Below are positions 1-6,744 of a stretch of DNA of 6,744 nt, in pieces (the first letter of the stretch is position 1; the number at the start of each line of letters is the position of its first letter). The translations under genes were made by a program, and so were the position numbers. The notes under the pieces were generated by a model. The model was not told where the DNA came from. It saw nothing but the letters and a program-made list of their open reading frames with translations, and made no database searches. Source of the stretch: Pseudomonadota bacterium (GTDB lineage: Bacteria > Pseudomonadota > Alphaproteobacteria > UBA2966 > CAIVPW01); contig JAQBXG010000091.1 in assembly GCA_027625125.1 (NCBI GenBank), positions 1 through 6,744 of the forward strand. Reading direction: 5' to 3'.

Positions 1-1386
1 GGCGAGGTGCCGGGCATCGATCCGGAGCTGGCGCGGGCGCTGCTGGTCCGCCTGGTCGCGCCGTTGCCAACCCGCGCGCGCCTGTTCGCCGCCGACGGCG
101 ATCTGGTCGCCGACAGCCAGGACCTGGGTCCGGCGGCGCGCGAGGTCGAGGCGCGCGATCTGCCGCCGCCGGAGCCGGGCGGCCTTGGCGACGCCGTCGC
201 CGGCGCAATCGACTGGGTGCTGCGGGTGTCGGTGCGACGGCCGCGGCTGCCGCTGTACCGCGAGGCGTTCGTGCAATACGCGTCGGACTACGGCGAGGCG
301 GTGCGGGCGCTCGCCGGCGAACCGGCGTTCGCGCTGCGCGAGATGTCCGGCGGCGACACGATCGTCTCTGTCGCCATTCCGGTGCAACGGTTCAAACAGG
401 TGGTCGGGGTGCTGCTGGTCTCGACCGTGGCCGGCGACATTGAACAGGAAGTCGCCGACGTGCGGGTCGTGATCCTGCAGGTGTTCGGCGTCGCGCTGGC
501 GGTGACGGTGTTGTTGTCGGCCTATCTGGCTGGCACCATTGCCCGGCCGATCCGGCGGCTGGCGCAGGCCGCCGACGGCGCCGAATACCGCACCGGCCGA
601 CGCAACGTCATTCCGGACTTCACCGGCCGCAACGATGAAATCGGCGAACTGTCGTCGGCGCTGCGGGAGATGACCGACGCTTTGTATGAACGGCTCGACG
701 CCATCGAGGCGTTCGCCGCCGATGTCGCCCATGAAATCAAGAATCCGCTGTCGAGCATCCGGAGCGCCGCCGAAACCCTGTCGCGCACGACCGATGTCGC
801 GCAACGCGACCGTCTGATGCAAATTATCATCGACGACATTCACCGGCTCGACCGTCTGATTACCGATGTGTCCGATGCGTCGCGCCTGGGGGCGGAACTT
901 GCCCGCGCCGAACGCACTCCCGTCGATCTGCGCGAGATGGCGCTGACGCTGGCGGAGATTCACCGCGCCACCGGCAAGACCGCGCCGGAGGTCGAGGTGC
1001 GCCCGGTCGGCGCGGGACCGTTCCATGCGCGCTGTATCGAGGATCGCATCGGCCAGGTGCTGCGGAACCTGCTCGCCAACGCGGTATCGTTTTCGCCGCC
1101 GGGCGGCCGCATCGTCATCGAACTGCGGCGGTTCGGCGGGCTGGTCGAGGTGGCGGTCGAGGATGACGGACCGGGCGTACCCGATGACGAGCTGGAGGCG
1201 GTCTTCGACCGCTTCTATTCGCTCCGGCCCGGCGACGAGCCGTTCGGGGCGCACTCCGGCCTCGGGCTTTCGATTTCGCGCCAGATTCTCGAGGCCCATG
1301 GCGGCACGCTGCACGTCGAAAATCGCCGCGATGCCGGCGGCGCGGTGCGCGGTGCGCGGTTTGTCGCCGCGCTGCCGGCGGCCTGA
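1..1386 (+). CDS. chvG: ChvG-type (ExoS-like) envelope sensor histidine kinase, 5'-truncated by the window edge
   Basis: This is an inner-membrane histidine kinase. ChvG/ExoS kinases sense acid or envelope stress in alphaproteobacteria and phosphorylate the response regulator ChvI. The frame is open from base 1, so the start and first membrane segment lie upstream; the GTG at 7 is probably not the start. What is visible: the end of the periplasmic sensor domain (to about 465), a membrane segment at about 466-537 (VILQVFGVALAVTVLLSAYL), and a HAMP linker at about 538-700. Next comes the HisKA helix with motif VAHEIKNPLSS, whose phosphoacceptor His codon is 730-732. The ATPase domain shows an N box (RNLLANAVSF, Asn codon 1078-1080), a G1 box (DDGPGVP, from 1162), an F box (FDRFYS) and a G2 box (GLGLSISR, from 1258). 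All catalytic motifs look intact. The periplasmic stretch TRARLFAADGDLVADSQDL resembles ChvG rather than a generic kinase. The gene ends 15 bases before rapZ, so co-transcription is likely. chvI should lie just upstream, outside the window. Confidence 0.88.
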   Translation, partial: GEVPGIDPELARALLVRLVAPLPTRARLFAADGDLVADSQDLGPAAREVEARDLPPPEPGGLGDAVAGAIDWVLRVSVRRPRLPLYREAFVQYASDYGEAVRALAGEPAFALREMSGGDTIVSVAIPVQRFKQVVGVLLVSTVAGDIEQEVADVRVVILQVFGVALAVTVLLSAYLAGTIARPIRRLAQAADGAEYRTGRRNVIPDFTGRNDEIGELSSALREMTDALYERLDAIEAFAADVAHEIKNPLSSIRSAAETLSRTTDVAQRDRLMQIIIDDIHRLDRLITDVSDASRLGAELARAERTPVDLREMALTLAEIHRATGKTAPEVEVRPVGAGPFHARCIEDRIGQVLRNLLANAVSFSPPGGRIVIELRRFGGLVEVAVEDDGPGVPDDELEAVFDRFYSLRPGDEPFGAHSGLGLSISRQILEAHGGTLHVENRRDAGGAVRGARFVAALPAA

Positions 1387-1401
1387 ACGGCGGGCAAGAC
1401 G

Positions 1402-2292
1402 ATGACGAAGAAGCGGCGAGTCGTGGTGGTGACCGGCATGTCCGGAGCCGGGCGTTCGTCGGCATTGCGGATTCTCGAAGACCAGGGGTTTGAAGCGATC
1501 GACAATCTGCCGGTATCGTTTCTGGGCCGTCTGGTTTGGTCCGAACAGGAAAGCGCCGACTCCGTGCCGCTCGCGGTCGGCGTCGATATCCGCACCCGTG
1601 ATTTTCATGCGGATGCGTTTGTGCGCGAAATTGCACCCCTGCGCGAACGCGCCGACATCGAACTGACCGTGCTGTTTCTGGATTGCGACAGCGCGGTGCT
1701 GGGCCGGCGCTTTACCGAAACGCGGCGGCGGCATCCGCTGGCCGGCGATCGCCCGGTCAACGACGGCATCCGCGTTGAACGGGCGATGCTGGCGCCGGTG
1801 CTGGAGGCGGCGGACCTGGTGATCGATACAAGCCAGCTCGCGTTGCCCGACCTGCGCCGCAGGATCACCGACACCTTTCAGGCGGATTCGATTCGCCGTC
1901 TGGTTCTGACGATCGTTTCGTTCGCGTTCGGCAAGGGCCTGCCGCGCGAAGCCGACCTTGTGTTCGATGTCCGCTTTCTGCGCAATCCGCATTACGACGA
2001 GAACTTGCGCGGCGGCACCGGCCGCGACCCCGCGGTGGCGGCCTACATCGCCGCCGACGAGGGCTTCGATGCATTCTTTGGCAATCTTGTGCGGCTGATC
2101 GACGGGCTGTTGCCGCGCTACCGCGACGAGGGCAAGAGCTACCTGACCATCGCCGTCGGCTGCACCGGCGGCCGCCACCGCTCGGTCTATGTCGCCGAAC
2201 GCCTGGCCCGCCATCTGGCGGACCGCGGGCAGCCGGCGCTGGTGCAGCACCGCGACCTGGGACAGCCCTCGAATGACCGTATTCCTATATAA
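1402..2292 (+). CDS. rapZ: RapZ family P-loop nucleotide-binding protein (RNase adaptor / YvcJ-like)
   Basis: The 296-residue product matches RapZ/YvcJ along its whole length (E. coli RapZ has 284). In E. coli, RapZ delivers the small RNA GlmZ to RNase E and so tunes GlmS and amino-sugar synthesis. GlmY/GlmZ are known from enterobacteria, so the RNA target here is unknown. Residues 12-19 form the P-loop GMSGAGRS. The usual Lys is Arg (R18), a substitution I recall in other RapZ proteins of high-GC bacteria. Also visible are EDQGFEAIDNLPV (26-38), a Walker-B-like LFLDCD (91-96), RRRHPL (108-113), FDVRFLRNPHY (188-198) and the C-terminal-domain signature GCTGGRHRSVYVAE (253-266). The C-terminus (HRDLGQPSNDRIPI) lacks the basic tail that ends the E. 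coli protein. The ATG follows chvG by 15 bases with only a weak GGCGGG ribosome site, suggesting read-through from chvG. The last codons are AT-rich and overlap a palindrome. hprK, which commonly separates chvG and rapZ, is absent. Confidence 0.93.
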   Translation: MTKKRRVVVVTGMSGAGRSSALRILEDQGFEAIDNLPVSFLGRLVWSEQESADSVPLAVGVDIRTRDFHADAFVREIAPLRERADIELTVLFLDCDSAVLGRRFTETRRRHPLAGDRPVNDGIRVERAMLAPVLEAADLVIDTSQLALPDLRRRITDTFQADSIRRLVLTIVSFAFGKGLPREADLVFDVRFLRNPHYDENLRGGTGRDPAVAAYIAADEGFDAFFGNLVRLIDGLLPRYRDEGKSYLTIAVGCTGGRHRSVYVAERLARHLADRGQPALVQHRDLGQPSNDRIPI

Positions 2293-2304
2293 ACATTTGT
2301 TTAT
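2289..2304. promoter_or_regulatory. AT-rich perfect palindrome, candidate operator upstream of ahcY
   Basis: ATAAACA-TT-TGTTTAT is a perfect 7+7 inverted repeat with a 2-base centre. One further A/T pair (2287/2306) lies beyond a single mismatch. It overlaps the rapZ stop codon (2290-2292) and sits about 8 bases upstream of the proposed -35 element of ahcY. In a strongly GC-rich window this AT-rich symmetric block stands out and has the form of a dimeric winged-helix regulator site. The ArsR-family regulator SahR is known to control ahcY and methyl-cycle genes in several Proteobacteria. Assigning this site to SahR is inference only. The site could instead act as an AT-rich UP-like element. 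It lacks a GC stem plus U-tract, so it is not a good intrinsic terminator for rapZ. Confidence 0.5.
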
Positions 2305-2311
2305 GTTTGGC

Positions 2312-2340
2312 TTGCGGCCTGCGTTCCAGGCTGCTATAGG
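2312..2340 (+). promoter_or_regulatory. Candidate housekeeping promoter for ahcY
   Basis: TTGCGGC (2312-2318), a 14-base gap, then GCTATAGG (2333-2340) fits the alphaproteobacterial (Caulobacter-type) housekeeping sigma pattern TTGACGS - N10-14 - GCTANAWC. It also reads as TTGCGG with a 17-base spacer to TATAGG. Transcription would start near 2346-2348 and give a leader of about 57-60 bases. The element lies in the non-coding gap and is flanked upstream by the palindrome at 2289-2304. This suggests ahcY is transcribed independently of chvG-rapZ. It is a consensus match by eye only. Confidence 0.5.
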
Positions 2341-2394
2341 GGGGCAGCCGTGCGCCGCGCCCTAGGACGGGCGAGGCGGCTCCCATCCTGTCCT
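2341..2394 (+). other. Structured 5' leader of ahcY with a possible pseudoknot
   Basis: The leader can form a hairpin in which GCCGC+GCCC (2354-2362) pairs with GGGC+GCGGC (2369-2372 and 2376-2380), with a 3-base bulge and the loop TAGGAC. An alternative outer stem pairs AGCCG (2346-2350) with CGGCT (2377-2381). AGGAC in the hairpin loop (2364-2368) is complementary to GTCCT (2390-2394) downstream. Including neighbouring bases, AGGACGGG can pair with CCTGTCCT over 8 positions with one G-U. This could form an H-type pseudoknot or an alternative helix ending just before the GGGGA ribosome site of ahcY. It does not match the SAH riboswitch core that I know. GC-rich sequence folds easily, so the call is tentative. 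Confidence 0.3.
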
Positions 2395-2404
2395 CCGGGG
2401 AATC

Positions 2405-3700
<1,296 letters not shown>

Positions 3701-3744
3701 TGCCCGTTGCCCAGGGTCGCGTGGCCGGGGGTAAAGTGGGTGCG

Positions 3745-5526
3745 ATGACCGACGCTCGATTCCTGACGTGGCTCGCGGCAGCGGCCTCCGCGCTGCCGGC
3801 CCCGGTGTTCGCACAGGCCGGGGCGCAGGCGGAATCCGCCGTGCCGCTCACCGCGTTCGCCGTCGTCGCCGTCGCCGGCGCGATGTTTGTCGCCGTCGTC
3901 GCGATCGGCCTCGCACTGTTCGCGATGTTGTCGACACGGGGGCGGGCGCGTCGGGCAGCGGCGCGGGTCGCGGAGCTTGAACGGGTTCTGGCGGCGCTGT
4001 CGGCGGAGCTGGAAAGCTCGCCGACCGGCCGTCTGGTCTGGGCCGCCGGCTCAGGCCTGGAGACTTGCTCGCGCAGCCTTGCGCGCATGCTGGGGGCGCC
4101 GGCGATGAGCGCCAACACCCTCGCCGATCTCGCGCCGTATTTCGCTCCCGGCGAGTTTGCCGTGCTGGACGAAGACTCGCGTGCGCTCCGCGCGGCGGGG
4201 ACGCCGTTCGACCTGGCGTTGCGAACCGCCGAAGACCGGGTGCTGCTGGCGCGCGGGCGCACGGTGGGCGATCCCGGCGCTGGCGCCGGGTCGCATGTGA
4301 TCTGGTTCGACGATGTAACCTACTTCCGCGATGAAATGGCGGCGTTGCGCGATGAAGCGACAGCGGCGATCCGCCAGCGCGACCGCCTGCAAGAGATCCT
4401 GGACCGTGCGCCGTTTCCGGCCTGGCAGCGGCGCGCCGATCTGTCGATCGTCTGGGTCAACCAGGCCTATGCGACGGCGGTCGAATCCGACATCGCGACG
4501 GTGGTCGAAACCGGCATCGAGTTCGTCCCCGGTTCCGGTCCGCAGCAGACCCGCTCGCTGGCGCAGATGGCGGTGCAGACCGGCGCGCAACAATCCGACC
4601 AGCGCCGCTTCGCGGCCGGCGGCGACCGCCGCACCTACGACATCCTGGAAATCCCGCTTGCCGGCGGCGAGACCGTCGGCATCGCCCGCGACATCACCGG
4701 CCGCGAAGACGCGATGAACGAACTTCGCCGCCACACCGACGCCCACGCGGACGTGATGAACCGGCTGCCGTCGGCGATTGCGATCTTCGGCCCCGACAAG
4801 CGGCTGCGGTTTTTCAACGAGGCGTTCAGCCGCCTGTGGCGGCTGGACGAAGACTGGCTGGATACCCACCCCGGCCATGGCGAGATTCTCGAATCCCTGC
4901 GCGAGGCGCGCCGCATCCCCGAACAAGCGGATTTTCCCGCCTATAAGGCATCGGTGATCGAGCTGTATTCATCGGTTCTGGAGACGACGGAGGAACAGGA
5001 ACATCTGCCCGACGGCCGCACGCTGCGCGTCGTCACCGCGCCGCATCCGTTCGGCGGTCTGTTGTTCATCTTCGACGATGTTTCGGACCGTCTGGAACTG
5101 GAACGCTCGCGCAACACACTGGCGGCGGTGCAGCGGGCGACGCTGGACCATCTGTTCGAAGGCGTGGCGGTGTTCGGCGCCGACGGCCGCCTGAAACTGT
5201 TCAATCGCGTGTACGCGGCGATGTGGCGGCTGGACGAATCGTTTCTTCGCACCGAGCCGCATGTGTCGGACGTCGCCGAGCGGTGCCGCGACCTGTTTCA
5301 CCACGGCGGTGATCGCGACGACTGGCCGACGGTGAAGCAAAAGATCGTCCACCGCGCACTGGACCGCACCGCCCATATGGAACGGCTGCGGCGGCCCGAC
5401 GGCGTCGTGCTGGAGGTGGCGTCGGTGCCGCTGCCGGACGGCAATACGCTCTATACCTACTTCGATGTCTCGGACGGCATCCGCCTCGTTCGCCCGGAAC
5501 CGGGCGCGCCCGTCTCTGGCGGCTAG
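3745..5526 (+). CDS. Membrane-anchored multi-PAS protein lacking a histidine kinase domain
   Basis: The product is 593 residues from ATG 3745. Residues 5-25 look like a signal or first membrane segment (FLTWLAAAASALPAPVFAQA), and 35-62 is a second membrane helix followed by the basic stretch RGRARR, placing the rest in the cytoplasm. A coiled-coil-like stretch (70-90) precedes PAS-like modules at about 95-195 (degenerate), 215-322, 335-455 and 463-580. The last two resemble the PAS_7 type (FGPDKRLRFFNEAFSRLWRL; FGADGRLKLFNRVYAAMWRL), each ending in an FDDVSD/YFDVSD strand. Alphaproteobacterial homologues beside ahcY normally continue into HisKA and HATPase domains. This one ends 16 residues after YFDVSD, with no H-box or ATP-binding motifs in any frame before the next gene. 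It could be a truncated kinase or a standalone sensor or adaptor. The start is uncertain: an in-frame ATG at 3700 overlaps the ahcY stop as TGATG and gives 608 residues. I prefer 3745 because it leaves a short N-region before the hydrophobic segment. It is probably co-transcribed with ahcY. Confidence 0.85.
   Translation: MTDARFLTWLAAAASALPAPVFAQAGAQAESAVPLTAFAVVAVAGAMFVAVVAIGLALFAMLSTRGRARRAAARVAELERVLAALSAELESSPTGRLVWAAGSGLETCSRSLARMLGAPAMSANTLADLAPYFAPGEFAVLDEDSRALRAAGTPFDLALRTAEDRVLLARGRTVGDPGAGAGSHVIWFDDVTYFRDEMAALRDEATAAIRQRDRLQEILDRAPFPAWQRRADLSIVWVNQAYATAVESDIATVVETGIEFVPGSGPQQTRSLAQMAVQTGAQQSDQRRFAAGGDRRTYDILEIPLAGGETVGIARDITGREDAMNELRRHTDAHADVMNRLPSAIAIFGPDKRLRFFNEAFSRLWRLDEDWLDTHPGHGEILESLREARRIPEQADFPAYKASVIELYSSVLETTEEQEHLPDGRTLRVVTAPHPFGGLLFIFDDVSDRLELERSRNTLAAVQRATLDHLFEGVAVFGADGRLKLFNRVYAAMWRLDESFLRTEPHVSDVAERCRDLFHHGGDRDDWPTVKQKIVHRALDRTAHMERLRRPDGVVLEVASVPLPDGNTLYTYFDVSDGIRLVRPEPGAPVSGG
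4273..4290 (+). repeat. Perfect GC inverted repeat inside the PAS gene
   Basis: CCCGGCGC-TG-GCGCCGGG is an 8+8 inverted repeat; as RNA it would be a 7-bp stem with a CTGG loop. It encodes a Gly/Ala-rich turn (DPGAGAG, about residues 177-182) in the first, degenerate PAS-like region. No T-tract follows, so it is not a terminator. It may simply reflect GC-rich Gly/Ala codons. Confidence 0.45.
5491..5506. repeat. GC palindrome in the last codons of the PAS gene, at the convergent junction
   Basis: CGCCCGG-AA-CCGGGCG is a perfect 7+7 inverted repeat. As RNA it would be a 6-bp stem with a GAAC loop. It overlaps a second palindrome, GGGCGCGCCC (5502-5511). It lies within the unusual C-terminal tail of the PAS protein, about 20-36 bases before its stop codon and just past the 3' end of the convergent reductase gene. 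The position would suit a bidirectional transcription barrier, but neither strand has a following T-tract, so an intrinsic terminator cannot be claimed. Confidence 0.45.
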
Positions 5527-5530
5527 GTGG

Positions 5531-6571
5531 TCAGGCGCCGGGCAGGCCCTTCGTCGTCGAATACTCGAAATGCAATTCGCGGTCCGGGTGGATCAGCGGA
5601 TGAATGGCGTGGGCCGCCATCGCCGCCTCGGAGAATCCGGACAGGATCAATTTCAGCTTGCCGGGGTACGCCGCGATGTCGCCGACCGCGAATACCCCCG
5701 GCAGATTTGTCGCGCAGGTATCCGGCGCAACGGCGATCTGGTTGTGCTTCAAATCGATGCCCCACTCGGCGATCGGCCCCAGATTGTTGACCAGGCCGAA
5801 AAACGCCAGCACCACGTCGGCCTCCAGTGACTTTTCTTCGCCGTCCAGTGTGGCGACGCGCACCGCGCGGATGTGGCCGCCTTCGCCCTCCAGCGCGCTC
5901 AACTGATACGGCACCACCATCTCCAGATTTCCGGCGTCGGCCAGCGCGTGCATCCTGCGCACGTTGTCCGGGGCGGCGCGAAACTTTTCGCGGCGGTGCA
6001 CGACCATGATTTTGGACGCAACCCCCTGCAACGCCAGCGCCCAGTCCACTGCGCTGTCGCCGCCGCCGGCGATGACGACGCGTTTCCCCGCCAGGTCGGC
6101 CTTGCGCCGCACCAGATAGAACAGGCTGGTGCCTTCATAGTTTGCGACGCCGGCCAGCGGCAACCGCACCGGCCCGAACGCGCCGGCGCCGCCGGCGATG
6201 ATGACGGCGCGGGCGGTGATCGACGTGCCGCCGCCCATTTCCAGCCGCCATCCGTCGCGGTCGTCACGCCCTGCGAGCGGCGCAAGGCGAAGCACCGGGT
6301 GGCCCAGGTGATAGGTCGGCTCGAACGGCGCCGCCTGCTCCAGCAGTCGGTCGATCAGGTCCATCGCCAGGATGCTCGGGTACCCGGGAATGTCGTAAAT
6401 CGGCTTTTCCGGATACAGCGCGGCGCACTGGCCGCCGGTGGTGTCCAGCACGTCGATGACGTGGCAGCGAAAGCCCAGCATGCCGCACTGGAACACCGAG
6501 AACAGTCCGATCGGGCCGGCGCCGATCACCGCGACATCGGTATCCAGTCCGTGGCCCGATTCAGCATCCAT
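5531..6571 (-). CDS. Thioredoxin-reductase-like ferredoxin/flavodoxin-NADP+ reductase
   Basis: This cytosolic FAD enzyme exchanges electrons between NADPH and ferredoxin or flavodoxin. At 346 residues it matches the homodimeric TrxR-like FNR family (B. subtilis YumC type) end to end. Visible features: the FAD dinucleotide-binding GAGPIG (17-22), the family-typical GGQCAALYPEKPIYDIPG (46-63), an NADP-binding loop GGGDSAVDWAL (169-179), and HRREKFRA (192-199), whose arginines suit the NADPH 2'-phosphate. The C-terminal FAD-binding motif FAVGDIAAYPGK (294-305) is followed by a short tail, FEYSTTKGLPGA, of the kind that packs over the flavin in this family. The CxxC redox pair of true thioredoxin reductase is missing, as expected for FNR. 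The ATG at 6571 has a good ribosome site on its own strand, GGAGA (complement of 6580-6584), 8-9 bases away. The gene stands alone, convergent with the PAS gene (4-base gap) and divergent from a probable gene at 6696. Its native electron partner cannot be told from this window. Confidence 0.93.
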   Translation of the reverse strand: MDAESGHGLDTDVAVIGAGPIGLFSVFQCGMLGFRCHVIDVLDTTGGQCAALYPEKPIYDIPGYPSILAMDLIDRLLEQAAPFEPTYHLGHPVLRLAPLAGRDDRDGWRLEMGGGTSITARAVIIAGGAGAFGPVRLPLAGVANYEGTSLFYLVRRKADLAGKRVVIAGGGDSAVDWALALQGVASKIMVVHRREKFRAAPDNVRRMHALADAGNLEMVVPYQLSALEGEGGHIRAVRVATLDGEEKSLEADVVLAFFGLVNNLGPIAEWGIDLKHNQIAVAPDTCATNLPGVFAVGDIAAYPGKLKLILSGFSEAAMAAHAIHPLIHPDRELHFEYSTTKGLPGA

Positions 6572-6695
6572 CGTTCAAGTCTCCGGGGACGGGGGGCGAA
6601 AATGCGGCTTAACATACGGCATCGCGCGGGCGTTGCGGGAGTCTCGGCGCGCCACAACCTTGTCGTGAAGGAACCGCCAGGGAGACAACGCGTGC
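6572..6695. promoter_or_regulatory. Divergent intergenic region between the reductase gene and the next + strand gene
   Basis: This 124-base spacer must hold the reductase promoter and probably that of the gene at 6696. On the minus strand, TATGTT (complement of 6611-6616) is a possible -10 element for the reductase, without a convincing -35. On the plus strand, TTGCGG (6633-6638) is a possible -35, without a good -10. No clear operator, riboswitch or terminator is visible. Confidence 0.35.
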
Positions 6696-6744
6696 ATGGG
6701 TGACCAATCGGCGAAATCCGCGGTCCGCTGCGTGCCCGTACCGG
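6696..6744 (+). CDS. Start of an unidentified protein, cut by the window edge
   Basis: An ATG at 6696 is preceded at 10 bases by AGGGAGA (6679-6685), the best ribosome site on the + strand in this part of the window. The frame stays open to the end, giving MGDQSAKSAVRCVPVP. A nearby GTG at 6692 in another frame hits a stop after two more codons. Sixteen residues are too few to recognise a family, so this may prove to be a gene start or chance. Confidence 0.4.
   Translation, partial: MGDQSAKSAVRCVPVP

Noticed and set aside
7..9. GTG at 7 as the true start of the kinase gene
   Set aside because: The frame is open to base 1, and a ChvG-type protein needs an N-terminal membrane segment and more periplasmic sequence upstream, so the gene is cut by the window.
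2289..2304. Palindrome as an intrinsic terminator of rapZ
   Set aside because: The stem is AT-only apart from one G/C pair per arm, with a 2-base loop, and it has no following T-tract.
2273..2365. 30-codon ORF (MTVFLYKHLFMFGLRPAF...) overlapping the rapZ end and the ahcY leader
   Set aside because: It could be a leader peptide, but it begins upstream of the proposed ahcY promoter, has only a weak ribosome site, and shows no run of regulatory codons.
2341..2404. Known SAH or SAM riboswitch upstream of ahcY
   Set aside because: I looked for the conserved SAH core (GAGGAGCGCUGC / CAGGCUCG / ACGGCGCU) and the SAM-II core. Neither is present in recognisable form.
5465..5830. Frameshifted continuation of the PAS protein into a kinase domain
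   Set aside because: The + strand frames after 5480 give Arg/Ala-rich sequence without an H-box, N box or G box, and they run antisense through the reductase gene.
5873..6703. 276-codon open frame on the + strand across the reductase gene
   Set aside because: It is a shadow of the FNR gene: His/Arg/Ala-rich, with no recognisable motif and no sensible start context.

Overview
The window is GC-rich throughout and reads as a chromosome segment of an alphaproteobacterium. The evidence is a ChvG-type sensor kinase followed by RapZ and AhcY, then a PAS-repeat protein of the kind that sits beside ahcY in many alphaproteobacteria. A free-living, Rhodospirillales-like lineage is plausible, but this is an inference from gene order and protein style. 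No rRNA, tRNA, CRISPR array, insertion sequence or phage gene was seen.

Layout: (1) positions 1-1386, + strand, hold the C-terminal three quarters or so of a ChvG-like membrane histidine kinase, cut by the window edge. (2) 1402-2292 is a complete rapZ, 15 bases downstream. (3) 2293-2404 is a 112-base spacer. It carries an AT-rich perfect palindrome that overlaps the rapZ stop, an alphaproteobacterial-type promoter and a leader that can fold strongly. (4) 2405-3700 is a complete ahcY of the short (about 430-residue) form. (5) 3745-5526 is a membrane-anchored protein with several PAS modules and no kinase domain. (6) 5531-6571, - strand, is a complete thioredoxin-reductase-like ferredoxin/flavodoxin-NADP+ reductase, convergent with the PAS gene and only 4 bases away. 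(7) 6572-6695 is a divergent intergenic region, and a further + strand gene probably begins at 6696.

The known genes point to three jobs: envelope stress signalling (ChvG), an RNase-adaptor/amino-sugar-related regulator (RapZ), and recycling of S-adenosylhomocysteine in the methyl cycle (AhcY). The reductase supplies reduced ferredoxin or flavodoxin from NADPH, or the reverse, and looks like an independent unit.

No wholly new system is evident. The interesting part is how this conserved locus has been remodelled. The usual hprK (between chvG and rapZ) and the EIIA-Man/HPr genes (between rapZ and ahcY) are absent. The PAS protein stops where its relatives continue into HisKA and HATPase domains. 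The ahcY upstream region has a conspicuous candidate operator and a possible pseudoknot leader.
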